Positions 37,982-46,425 of a stretch of DNA of 46,425 bases are shown here, in pieces. The stretch spans positions 1 through 46,425 of the forward strand of contig VGRE01000003.1 of NCBI GenBank assembly GCA_016875435.1, in the 5' to 3' direction. A program made the translations under genes and the position numbers. A model generated the notes under the pieces. That model searched no databases. It saw only the letters and a program-made list of their open reading frames with translations, and was not told where the DNA came from. This DNA comes from Deltaproteobacteria bacterium. Lineage in GTDB: Bacteria; Myxococcota_A; UBA796; SXON01. Position 1 is the first letter of the stretch. Every line of letters begins with the position of its first letter.

Positions 37982-38623
37982 ATGCCCAAGCGCGTCCTGG
38001 TCGTCCTGGCCGGCTGCGGTCATCTCGATGGCAGTGAGATCCACGAGGCGGTGATCACGCTGCTGGCGCTCGCCCGCAGGGGCTGCGCCGTGCAGTGCGC
38101 CGCCCCCGACAAGCCGCAGCACCACGTGATCGACCACCTGCGGCGCGAGCCCACCGGCGAAACGCGCAACGTGCTGGTGGAGGCGGCGCGCATCGCGCGG
38201 GGAAACATCGCGGCGCTGGGCACGGTCAACGCGGCCGACTACGACGGGGTTTTCCTGCCGGGCGGCTTCGGCGCGGCGAAGAACCTCTCCGACGTGGCCT
38301 TCGCGGGCGCCGCCGCCCACGCCGACCCCGAGCTGGAGCGCGTTCTGCGCGCCTTCCGGGCGGCCAACAAGCCCATCGGCGGCGTGTGCATCGCGCCCGC
38401 CATCCTCGTGGCGGCGCTACGCGAGGGCGAGGTGACCATCGGCGCCGAGCCCGGCCCCATCGAGGGGCTCGGCGGCACCCACGTGGCCTGCCCGGTCACC
38501 GAGATGCACGTGGACCGGGCGCGTAAGATCGTCACCGCGCCGGCCTACATGTACGATGCCACCATCGCTGATGTCGCGACCGGAATCGAACGGGCGGTCG
38601 CCGCCTTCGCGGAGCTCCTGTGA
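37982..38623 (+). CDS. elbB: Isoprenoid biosynthesis protein ElbB-like (DJ-1/PfpI superfamily)
   Basis: VLVVLAGCGHLDGSEIHEAVITLLAL, FLPGGFGAAKNLSD, IGGVCIAPAIL. Confidence 0.92.
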   Translation: MPKRVLVVLAGCGHLDGSEIHEAVITLLALARRGCAVQCAAPDKPQHHVIDHLRREPTGETRNVLVEAARIARGNIAALGTVNAADYDGVFLPGGFGAAKNLSDVAFAGAAAHADPELERVLRAFRAANKPIGGVCIAPAILVAALREGEVTIGAEPGPIEGLGGTHVACPVTEMHVDRARKIVTAPAYMYDATIADVATGIERAVAAFAELL

Positions 38624-39339
38624 AGAAACAGCTCGCGGGCAAGGTCGTGGTCATCACCGGCGCCGGCCGCGGGCTCGGCAAGGCGCTCGCCGAGGCTTTC
38701 TCCGCCGAGGGGGCGTCGCTGGTGCTCGGAGCGCGCACCAGCATCGAGATCGACGAGCTGGCGGCGCGCTTGCCCGACACCATCGCCGTGCAAACCGACG
38801 TGCGCCTGCCCCGCGACGTGGACCGGCTGGTGGAGGCGGCCATGGCCGAGTTCGGCCGGATCGACGTTATGATCAACAATGCCGGCCTCGCCATCTACGG
38901 CCCGGTGGACGACACCACCCCCGACGCGGTCGACGCGATGATCGACACCAACGTGAAGGGTGTCATCTACGGCTCCCAGGCGGCGTTCCGGGCGATGAAG
39001 GTGCAGCGCGCCGGGCTCATCGTCAACATCAGCTCGATCGCGGGCAAGCTCCACCTGCCCAACGAGGCCGTCTACAACGCGTCGAAGTGGGCCGTCAACG
39101 GTTTCACGGGAACCCTGCGCCTCGAAGCCGCGAAGTGCAACGTGAAGGTGAGCTGCGTGTGTCCCGGCGGTATCGACACGCCCTTCTGGAAGGCGATGGA
39201 CTTCTACCCCTTCCCCGAGGGCATCGATCCGAGTCGCGACTTCATGTCGCCCGACGAGGTAGCGAAAACCGTGCTGGAGATGGCGTTGAAGTCTGATCGT
39301 TACGTGGTGCCGGAAGTGGTGATGGTGCCCCTCTTGTAG
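38620..39339 (+). CDS. Short-chain dehydrogenase/reductase
   Basis: VVVITGAGRGLGKALAE, NNAG, NISSIAGK, YNASKWA; GTGA overlap with elbB. Confidence 0.95.
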   Translation: MKKQLAGKVVVITGAGRGLGKALAEAFSAEGASLVLGARTSIEIDELAARLPDTIAVQTDVRLPRDVDRLVEAAMAEFGRIDVMINNAGLAIYGPVDDTTPDAVDAMIDTNVKGVIYGSQAAFRAMKVQRAGLIVNISSIAGKLHLPNEAVYNASKWAVNGFTGTLRLEAAKCNVKVSCVCPGGIDTPFWKAMDFYPFPEGIDPSRDFMSPDEVAKTVLEMALKSDRYVVPEVVMVPLL

Positions 39340-39394
39340 GCTGCGCGCCGATTCCGCTAGCCCCCTCGGCCGCAGTGCATAGATTGGGCCGGTC

Positions 39395-40693
39395 ATGACC
39401 CGTCGCCGTCGGCTTCCCTGGACCGCCGTGCTCGGCGTCGCGGCGCTCGCCCTCCTCACCGGCGCCGGCTCCGAGGCCGTGTCTCACGTGCTCGTCGCGC
39501 TGCTGCTGGTGCTGGTGTCGGCCAAGCTCGGCGGCGACCTCGCGATGCGCCTGCGCCAGCCGCCCGTGCTCGGCGAATTGCTCGCCGGGGTGGTGGTGGG
39601 CAACCTGGGCCTAGTCGGCGTCGACGCCTTCGAGTGGATCGCGCACGACGAGATGGTGACCGTGCTCGCCGAGGTGGGCGTGGTGCTGCTGTTGTTCGAG
39701 GTGGGCCTCGAGAGCACGCTGGGACAGATGGCGCGGGTGGGTGGCAGCGCGTTCGTGGTCGCGACACTAGGCGTCGTGGCGCCGACGGCGCTCGGCGTGG
39801 GCGTGGGCGCCTGGCTTCTCCCGGACGAGTCGCTCTACGTGCACCTGTTCCTCGGCGCCATCCTCTGCGCCACCAGCGTGGGCATCACCGCGCGCGTGCT
39901 GCAAGACCTCGGCGCCTCGCAGACGCCCGAGGCGCGCGTGATCCTCGGCGCGGCGGTGATCGACGACGTTCTCGGCCTGGTGGTGCTCGCCGCCGTGGCG
40001 GGGGTCATCGAGGCGGCCAACGCGGGACAATCGGCCGGGGTCGGCCCGATCGTCATCATCGTCGCCAAGACCCTCGGCTTCCTCGTGGCGGCGGGCCTCG
40101 TGGGGGTGTTCGTCGTCCCCCGCGTGCTGCGCCGCGCCGCCCGCCTGCGTGGCACCGGCGTGATGCTGGGCCTGACGCTGGCCTTTTGCTTCGCGATGTC
40201 TTTCGCCGCGCTCCAGGTCGGCCTCGCGCCGATCGTCGGCGCCTTCGCGGCCGGGCTCGTGCTGGAACACGCGCACTACCAGCCCTTCCACGAGAGGGGA
40301 GAGCGGGAGATCGAGGAGCTGGTCCACCCGATCGTGCAGTTCCTCGCCCCGGTGTTCTTCGTGCTGATGGGCTTCAAGGTCGACCTCCGCGCCTTTGCTG
40401 ACACCTCGGTGCTCGCGCTCGCGGCCGCGCTCACCGTGGTTGGCATCGTCGGTAAGCAGGTGTGTTCGCTGGGGGTGCTCGACAAGACCATTCGTCGCCT
40501 GCCGGTGGGCGTGGGGATGATCCCGCGCGGCGAGGTGGGCCTCATCTTCGCCGACGTGGGCGCCAAGCTGATGTTCCAGGGACATCCCGTCGTGAACAGC
40601 GGCACGTTCTCGGCGGTGGTGATCATGGTGATCGTCACCACCCTGGTCACGCCGCCGGCGCTCACGTTGGTGATGCGGCCGGCGCGTGCTTAG
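39395..40693 (+). CDS. Cation:proton antiporter (CPA2 / Kef-type)
   Basis: 12-TM-like hydrophobic profile; QPPVLGELLAGVVVGNLGL, ATSVGITARVLQDLG, VIDDVLGLVVLA, PRGEVGLIFADVG. Confidence 0.92.
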   Translation: MTRRRRLPWTAVLGVAALALLTGAGSEAVSHVLVALLLVLVSAKLGGDLAMRLRQPPVLGELLAGVVVGNLGLVGVDAFEWIAHDEMVTVLAEVGVVLLLFEVGLESTLGQMARVGGSAFVVATLGVVAPTALGVGVGAWLLPDESLYVHLFLGAILCATSVGITARVLQDLGASQTPEARVILGAAVIDDVLGLVVLAAVAGVIEAANAGQSAGVGPIVIIVAKTLGFLVAAGLVGVFVVPRVLRRAARLRGTGVMLGLTLAFCFAMSFAALQVGLAPIVGAFAAGLVLEHAHYQPFHERGEREIEELVHPIVQFLAPVFFVLMGFKVDLRAFADTSVLALAAALTVVGIVGKQVCSLGVLDKTIRRLPVGVGMIPRGEVGLIFADVGAKLMFQGHPVVNSGTFSAVVIMVIVTTLVTPPALTLVMRPARA

Positions 40694-40702
40694 AGTCGTC
40701 GC

Positions 40703-40918
40703 ATGGAACACACCACCATCGCCGTCCGCGGCATGTCCTGCAGCCACTGCGTGATGACCGTGGAGCGCGGCCTCGGCCAGCTCCCCGGCGTCAAGCGCGT
40801 GGCCGTGGATCTCGAGGCCCAGACGGTGACCATCTCTCACGAGGGCGCCGCCCCGGGCGACGACAAGCTCCGCGCTGCGATCGACGACATGGGCTACGAG
40901 TACGGGCGGAGGCTGTAG
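40703..40918 (+). CDS. Heavy-metal-associated (HMA) domain protein, CopZ-like
   Basis: IAVRGMSCSHCVMTVERGLGQLPGV. Confidence 0.92.
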   Translation: MEHTTIAVRGMSCSHCVMTVERGLGQLPGVKRVAVDLEAQTVTISHEGAAPGDDKLRAAIDDMGYEYGRRL

Positions 40919-41183
40919 GGGCGGGGGTAGGCTGTAGTAGAGGAACGAGAAAGGTTTTCTGCTCAAAGACCGTCGCGCTGATTCCCAGCCCGCCCGCCAC
41001 GTTCTCGATGTACAGGGGTCGCCCACCACTTGCCGGGGCGGCGCCTGCACGCGGGCCGAGAGCGCGGCGGAGCGCATCTCCTTCTTTCAGAGAGTGTAGC
41101 GGCCGCTCGCGGCCGGGTCGATCGCCCGGGAGCCGGTGTTCCGCTACGCCAGGGCGTCTTGCTGGTCGTTCAAGAAGCAGGCA

Positions 41184-41843
41184 CTACTTGGGCTTGCCGA
41201 TCACGATGCCGAGGCCCACTTGCAGGAAGACGCCGCTGCCATCCACCCCCACGCTGTCCGAGACGCCGTCGGCGGAGCCCGCCCCGAACAGCGGGCGAAC
41301 TAGCGCTAGCTCGGGGATGAGCCGGACCGAGCCGCCCACGTGCGCCGAGTAGCCTGCCGATGCCCCGAGGCTCCAGATGGCGGCCGAGGCGCTGGATCCC
41401 GCCGCACCGGCGTTGAAACTCCACACGTGGACCTTGGGCCCGAGCACCACCTGGTTCTCGCCCATGCGCAGGCCAAACAGCACCGGGACGTGTAGCGCGA
41501 GGATCGACACGCTCGCGTCGGCGGCGCCGATGGCCATGCCGCCCACGGCCGGGGCGATCGAGATGGGCACGTTCGCGTCGCGCTCGGTGAGGCCAAACTT
41601 GCCGGATAGCTCGATGCCGCTGGAGCCCACGCGCCCGCCGATGTCGACACGATCGCTGAGTCCCACCCGCGCCGACACGCCGGCGTGGGGGTACAGCAAG
41701 GTGGCGCTCTCGCCGCTACCCCCCCACATCGAGGGCTCGATGCCCACTTCCCAGTTGCCCTTCCCGAGCGTCTCGGCGTTCTGGAAGGTGCCGAAAGTGG
41801 CGCAGCCGGTGAGGAGGGGAAACGCGGCGAGAAGTCGATGCAC
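41184..41843 (-). CDS. Outer-membrane-like hypothetical lipoprotein
   Basis: LLAAFPLLTGCATFGTFQNAETLGKGNWEVGIEPS, amphipathic beta pattern; start inferred. Confidence 0.65.
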   Translation of the reverse strand: MHRLLAAFPLLTGCATFGTFQNAETLGKGNWEVGIEPSMWGGSGESATLLYPHAGVSARVGLSDRVDIGGRVGSSGIELSGKFGLTERDANVPISIAPAVGGMAIGAADASVSILALHVPVLFGLRMGENQVVLGPKVHVWSFNAGAAGSSASAAIWSLGASAGYSAHVGGSVRLIPELALVRPLFGAGSADGVSDSVGVDGSGVFLQVGLGIVIGKPK

Positions 41844-41885
41844 GGTCGCTCCGTTGTTGCGAGCGAGGGTACCACGGTGGCTCAT

Positions 41886-42085
41886 CGGCCTCTGCCCTCC
41901 CCGGCGGCGTCATCTTCGTCTGCGGGACGGGCAAGCTCGCTCTCTCGCCGGGGATCAAGCCGCTGGTGGTCGGCATCACCGTGGTGGCCTTCTGCGCGCC
42001 GGCGCCCGAGGTGGCGGCCTCGGTCACCACCGCCCTCAACGGCAGCCCGGCGCTGGCGGTGGGCAGCGGGCTATGGACCCGTGAA
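41886..42085 (+). pseudogene. Remnant of a CaCA-family Na+/Ca2+ antiporter
   Basis: Translation GIKPLVVGITVVAFCAPAPEVAASVTTALNGSPALAVGS matches the alpha-repeat region of calcium/sodium antiporters (P-E-x-x-x-S-x); no flanking remainder. Confidence 0.55.
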
Positions 42086-42115
42086 GTCAACCCCTGCCCG
42101 TGGCATCATTGGATC

Positions 42116-43981
42116 GTGCTCCTCCTCGCCCTGGCGTGTGCGCCCGCCGAGACATCCCCCTGCGCCTACGGCTTCGAGGTCGACGAGGTGGGCAAGTGCG
42201 TGCCACCGGACGGCGAAAACATCGATGACACCGATGACACCGATGACACCGATGACACCGATGACACCGATGACACCGATGACACCGATGACACCGGCAC
42301 TTGGCGCTCGCTCCCCGCCGGGTGCGCCGTCCCGTCGGCGCTCGCGACCGATCCCATCGTCTTGACCGACGAGTTGGTCCCCGGCGAGCAGGGTGGTAGC
42401 TACGAGATGTTGGACATCGAGCTGGCCGACGGCGTGGCCTACGCCGTGGGAGAGGGCGGGCTGCTGGTGCTCGATCCCACCCCGGGCGCGGCGCGGGTGC
42501 TGGGCGCCGGCGTGGGATCGAGGTTTCACCGGGTGGAGCCGCTCGGCCAGGGCCTGGTGGCGTTGACCCACCGCGAGGTGGGGCTCGTCCTGGTCGACGC
42601 GAGCGATCCCGCCGCCCTGTCGCAGGTGGCCAGTCTCGCGGTCGCCGGCATGGAGGGCATGGCGGCGGTCGAAGGCTACCTCTACGCGAGCGTGCACGAC
42701 CACGGCGTGTACGTGCTCGACGTGTCCGATCCGACGCGACCGGTGAAGGTGGGCGGGAGCATGGGCCTGTCCGCGGCCTGGGAGCTGAGCAAGCCGCGGG
42801 AGGGCTGGATCTACGCTGCCGACAACGCGCTCGGCGTGGTGCCGATCGACGTCTCCGACCCGCTGTTCCCGCTCGTCGGCACCCCGGTCGATCTCGGCGC
42901 GGCCGTGCTCCACGTCAGCATCGACGGCGACCACCTCTACGCGTCCACCGGGGGCTTCGGCGTGGTGGTGCTCGACCTGGCCGACCCCGCCGCGCCGCTG
43001 CCGGTGGCGACCCTGCCAACCGGCGGCTCGGCGGTGATGGCCGACGCCGACGAGGGGCTCCTGGTCGCCGCCGACCACGACGGGATCGCCGCCTGGGACG
43101 TGTCCGACCCCGCCGCGCCCGTGCCGCTCGGCCGGGAGGCAACCCCGCAGGTCGCGCTCGGCGTGGCGCTTGGCAGCGACGTGGCCTGGGTGACGGACTG
43201 GACGGCGATCGAGGGCTGGGCCATCGACCGGGCGGCGGTGGCGCCCGAGTTGTCGCTGTCGTCATCGGAGGTGCTGGTTCCCATCGAGGGCGGGAGCGTG
43301 GAGCTGAGGGTGACCAACCACGGTTCGGCGGCGCTGTCCCTGCTCGGGGCCCTGAGCAGCGACGCGCGCCTGGCGATCGCGGCGAGCACCGACTCGCTGG
43401 CCCCCGGCGAGGAGGGGCTGCTCCGCCTGTCCTTCGCGGGCGACGGCGACGAGCTCGACGCCAGCGTGTGCCTTGTAAGCGACGACCCGGACGACCCGGT
43501 GCAGACGATCATGGTCGGCACCAGCAATGGCGACCCCTACATCGGCCTCGCCGCGCCGGACTTCGAACTGCCGGGGATCGACGGCAACACCTATCGTCTC
43601 TCCGACCAGCTTGGGCACCCGGTGATGCTGGCCTTCTTCGCCACCTGGTGCTCCGTCTGCCCGTCCGAGGTCTCGGACATCGACCAGAGTATCTACCAGG
43701 CCTACAAGGACGCCGGCGTGGTGGTGTGGGCCATCGCGAGCGGGGATACCGACATCGAAAGCGTGGTGCGGTTTGCCGAGGGCTTCGAGTTGACCCTGCC
43801 CGTGCTCTACGACGAGGGCGGGCGCGTGCAAGCGGACTACGTGACGCAGCCTGAGGTGGGAGCCGCCACCCACCACGGGGAGTGGATCATCGGCGCCGAC
43901 GGCGTGATCGTGTACCACGCCGCCGACTACGACCACGACGCCGTGGTGGACGTGATCGAGGCGCAGTTGGGTGGGCAGTGA
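42116..43981 (+). CDS. Lipoprotein: DDT-repeat linker, LVIVD-type beta-propeller, anchor-like domain, C-terminal TlpA/thioredoxin domain
   Basis: GTG start, VLLLALAC lipobox; repeated VLDVSDPTRPVKVG units; PDFELPGIDGNTYRLSDQLGHPVMLAFFATWCSVCPSE (CxxC). Confidence 0.85.
   Translation: MLLLALACAPAETSPCAYGFEVDEVGKCVPPDGENIDDTDDTDDTDDTDDTDDTDDTDDTGTWRSLPAGCAVPSALATDPIVLTDELVPGEQGGSYEMLDIELADGVAYAVGEGGLLVLDPTPGAARVLGAGVGSRFHRVEPLGQGLVALTHREVGLVLVDASDPAALSQVASLAVAGMEGMAAVEGYLYASVHDHGVYVLDVSDPTRPVKVGGSMGLSAAWELSKPREGWIYAADNALGVVPIDVSDPLFPLVGTPVDLGAAVLHVSIDGDHLYASTGGFGVVVLDLADPAAPLPVATLPTGGSAVMADADEGLLVAADHDGIAAWDVSDPAAPVPLGREATPQVALGVALGSDVAWVTDWTAIEGWAIDRAAVAPELSLSSSEVLVPIEGGSVELRVTNHGSAALSLLGALSSDARLAIAASTDSLAPGEEGLLRLSFAGDGDELDASVCLVSDDPDDPVQTIMVGTSNGDPYIGLAAPDFELPGIDGNTYRLSDQLGHPVMLAFFATWCSVCPSEVSDIDQSIYQAYKDAGVVVWAIASGDTDIESVVRFAEGFELTLPVLYDEGGRVQADYVTQPEVGAATHHGEWIIGADGVIVYHAADYDHDAVVDVIEAQLGGQ
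42224..42295 (+). repeat. 9-bp tandem repeat gatgacacc x8 (Asp-Asp-Thr)8
   Basis: Direct reading. Confidence 0.95.
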
Positions 43982-43997
43982 GCGATCCTTCGCTCGC

Positions 43998-44033
43998 CCG
44001 GTGATCGACGCCGGGCCCCGGCGGGATCACCGG
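43998..44033 (+). terminator. Strong inverted repeat after the TlpA-fusion gene (possible terminator, no T-tract)
   Basis: CCGGTGATC-ga-CGCCGGG-c-CCCGGCG-g-GATCACCGG, 17 nt after the stop codon. Confidence 0.5.
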
Positions 44034-44084
44034 TGCGGGCCGGCTAGTTGCCCGGTAGGGTGGTACCGGTTTTTCGAGGTGCCG

Positions 44085-45188
44085 ATGCTTTTTCTTGTCG
44101 TCTTCGCCTGTACGCCCGAGACAGTCGAAGAAACGGAGAAAGAAGGGGCGACGTTGCCCACCACCGCCCTCGGCACCGGCGAGGGGGAACTCGACCCCGA
44201 GTCGGTGGACTACACCTACATCCTCGGCGACGAGGAGCAGCTCTCCGACCCGCGCGATCTCGGCTTCGACCCCGACGGCAACTTGTGGATCGCCAATCGG
44301 GACGATGACTGCACCTTCATCGTGTTCGACGCCGGGGAAGAGAACCAGTCCTACTACCGCCAGAAAGACTTCGCCGCCGAGCACTTCATGGAGGAGACGT
44401 CGGCCTTCGCCTTCGAGACCGCCGAGGGCCAGGACGGCGACCACGGCTACGAGTTCGGCTCCTGCGGCGAGTCGCGCAACACCTACAACGGCCGGCGGCG
44501 ACCCGACAACTTCATGGGCCCGGTGTTGTGGTCGGCGCAGATCGACATCTTCGCCGAGGAGAATCCCAACGGCCTCGGCAGCCACCTCGACATGCTGCAC
44601 CAGAGCCCCAACTGCGTGGGCCTGGCCTGGGAGCGCAACAACGTGTACTGGGTGTTCGACGGCCTGGCGGGCAACGTGGTGCGCTACGACTTCCAGGACG
44701 ACCACGACGTGGGCCAGGACGATCACAGCGACGGCCTGGTCTACCGCCTCAGCGAGCCCACCGTCACCCGGGTGGAAGAGGCCCCGGGCCACATGATGAT
44801 CGACCCGGCCACCGGGATTCTCTACGTGGCCGACACCGGCGGCGGGCGGGTGCTGGCGCTCGACACCCAGAGTGGAGAACGCGGCAAGGAACTGCGCGCG
44901 CGGAACGAGCCGCTCGAGGACTACGCCGAGTGGGACGGTGTCGAGTGGCAGGAGCTGGTCACCGGCCTCTCCGAGCCCGGCGGCCTCGCGCTCGGCAACG
45001 GCGTGCTCTACGTGGCCGAGTGGGGCACCGGCATCATCCGGGCCTTCGATCTCGGGGGCAACCGCGTCCAGGCGCTCGACACCGGCGCCGGCGCCGGGGC
45101 GATCTACGGGATCGAGATCGGTCCCGACGGGGCGCTCTGGGTGGTCGACAACGCGGCGCCGGGGGTTTTCAGGGTGGATCCGATTTGA
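44085..45188 (+). CDS. NHL/SMP-30-like beta-propeller lipoprotein
   Basis: MLFLVVFAC lipobox; DPRDLGFDPDGNLWIANR, MIDPATGILYVADTGGGRVLALD, IGPDGALWVVDN. Confidence 0.75.
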   Translation: MLFLVVFACTPETVEETEKEGATLPTTALGTGEGELDPESVDYTYILGDEEQLSDPRDLGFDPDGNLWIANRDDDCTFIVFDAGEENQSYYRQKDFAAEHFMEETSAFAFETAEGQDGDHGYEFGSCGESRNTYNGRRRPDNFMGPVLWSAQIDIFAEENPNGLGSHLDMLHQSPNCVGLAWERNNVYWVFDGLAGNVVRYDFQDDHDVGQDDHSDGLVYRLSEPTVTRVEEAPGHMMIDPATGILYVADTGGGRVLALDTQSGERGKELRARNEPLEDYAEWDGVEWQELVTGLSEPGGLALGNGVLYVAEWGTGIIRAFDLGGNRVQALDTGAGAGAIYGIEIGPDGALWVVDNAAPGVFRVDPI

Positions 45189-45213
45189 TCAGTGGGGGCG
45201 TGGAGCGCGGCGC

Positions 45214-46425
45214 TCAGGGGCCGCCGAGGAAGATCCAGATGGTGCCGGGGTGCTCGTCGTTGCTGAGTCGCGTGCTCAGTGCGAGGTCGTCGTAGCCGTC
45301 GCCGTTGGTATCTCCGGCCGCGACATCGTAGCCAACGTACTCCTTGTACTCGCTGCCCACGATCACCGCGTTGTCGCCCTCGCCCGGCGATCGGGTGCCG
45401 GCGAAGGGGCCGTACGCCACGTAGATGCGACCCTCGTCGCCATCGACGATGTCGGCGTTGTTGTCGCCAAGGGCGAAGTCCAAGCACCCGTCGCCGTTGG
45501 CGTCGAGCGCCACTGGGCCACGCAGCGACATGTAGCCATCGTAGGGGGTTTGCACGAGCGGGGTGGCGGTGGCCAGCGAGAGCCCGGCGGCCTCTGGCTC
45601 CACCACGAGCATGCCCCACCAGTCCCCGGAGTCCTCGTTCCAGTCGCCCACGACCACGAGGTCCTGGGTGCCGTCACCGTCGATGTCGACGAGCGCCGAC
45701 GAACTGCGGATCCACGGCCCCTCGTAGTCCTCGTCGAACTCGAAGGACGCGAGGCGGACGTCCGGCGAGCGATAGCCATCTGCAGCCTCGAAGGGGCCGA
45801 AGTAGAGGTCGGCCACGGAGTCCTCGACGAGCAGCAACTCGTCGTTGCCGTCGCCGTCGCCGTCGAGATCGCCGGCGTCAAGCGCGTTCGCACCGTCACA
45901 ATCGCTCGGGTAGCCCAGGGCGGCGTCGGGACCGAGGCCGTAGGCCTCCGCCGTGCCGACGGCGCCCGTCCAGGTGGCCGGCACCAGCCACACGCCGGCG
46001 CCGCACCAGTCGTAGTCCTCGTACCAGGTGCCGGCCACGGCGATGTCGCCCCCGGACTCGCCCGGGATCGCCTCGACCTGGAGGTCGTCGGCAATGCCGC
46101 CCGCGTAGTCCGAGGGCACGTCGAAGTCGATGGTGAGGTCGGCGTCTGCGGTGACCAGGCCGTACCTGGACTCGAGGAAGAGGTAGGCGCGAAGTGGGTA
46201 CGGCTCCTCGAGCGAGTAGCCCTCTGCGAGCATCTGGGAGTGATCATCGACTACCAGTTGGACCGGCCAAGCGTAGGAAACGTGCTCGCCGGGGGCGGCC
46301 GCGAGCAGGACGTCGGCCTCCCACTCGTACGCCTGCTCCGGTTGGAGGGGACCTCCGGCCGCGAGCACGCGGTTCTCGTCGCCGCAGTCCGCGTCCGTCC
46401 AGACGTCGCCAAGCCCGTCACCATC
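45214..46425 (-). CDS. FG-GAP repeat protein (5' end beyond window)
   Basis: DGDGLGDVWTDADCG at the window edge; DLDGDGDGNDELLLVED, DIDGDGTQDLVVVGDW, DTNGDGYDDLALSTR. Confidence 0.88.
   Translation of the reverse strand, partial: DGDGLGDVWTDADCGDENRVLAAGGPLQPEQAYEWEADVLLAAAPGEHVSYAWPVQLVVDDHSQMLAEGYSLEEPYPLRAYLFLESRYGLVTADADLTIDFDVPSDYAGGIADDLQVEAIPGESGGDIAVAGTWYEDYDWCGAGVWLVPATWTGAVGTAEAYGLGPDAALGYPSDCDGANALDAGDLDGDGDGNDELLLVEDSVADLYFGPFEAADGYRSPDVRLASFEFDEDYEGPWIRSSSALVDIDGDGTQDLVVVGDWNEDSGDWWGMLVVEPEAAGLSLATATPLVQTPYDGYMSLRGPVALDANGDGCLDFALGDNNADIVDGDEGRIYVAYGPFAGTRSPGEGDNAVIVGSEYKEYVGYDVAAGDTNGDGYDDLALSTRLSNDEHPGTIWIFLGGP

Overview
High-GC bacterial chromosomal window (gene content and style suggest Myxococcota or a relative; inference only). 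It has about 35 supportable genes and no rRNA, tRNA, CRISPR array, transposase or phage genes that I could recognise. Housekeeping and metabolic genes: metG, threonine catabolism tdh/kbl, class I HMG-CoA reductase, fused E1 alpha/beta 2-oxoacid dehydrogenase, bpt-type aminoacyl-transferase, elbB, SDR, enoyl-CoA hydratase, prepilin peptidase, DegT aminotransferase, ABC-2 exporter, CPA2 antiporter, HMA metallochaperone, NtrC-type two-component pair. These are interleaved with many predicted lipoproteins: two MopE/FG-GAP proteins, a third FG-GAP protein cut by the window edge, SUMF1, flavoprotein, multicopper oxidase, VWA/anchor, NHL and TlpA fusion. Main second-look items: (i) a leaderless-type promoter arrangement (TANNNT 6-9 nt before the start codon), with one textbook sigma70 example; (ii) an over-represented octamer palindrome GTCGCGAC; (iii) unusually short lipoprotein signal peptides followed by Asp/Thr-rich linkers; (iv) a near-identical 247-bp internal duplication in a 14-unit MopE-repeat gene; (v) a radical SAM core lacking its SPASM domain plus an orphan SPASM domain 7 kb away; (vi) a remnant of a Na+/Ca2+ exchanger upstream of a TlpA-fusion lipoprotein. 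All counts were made by eye.
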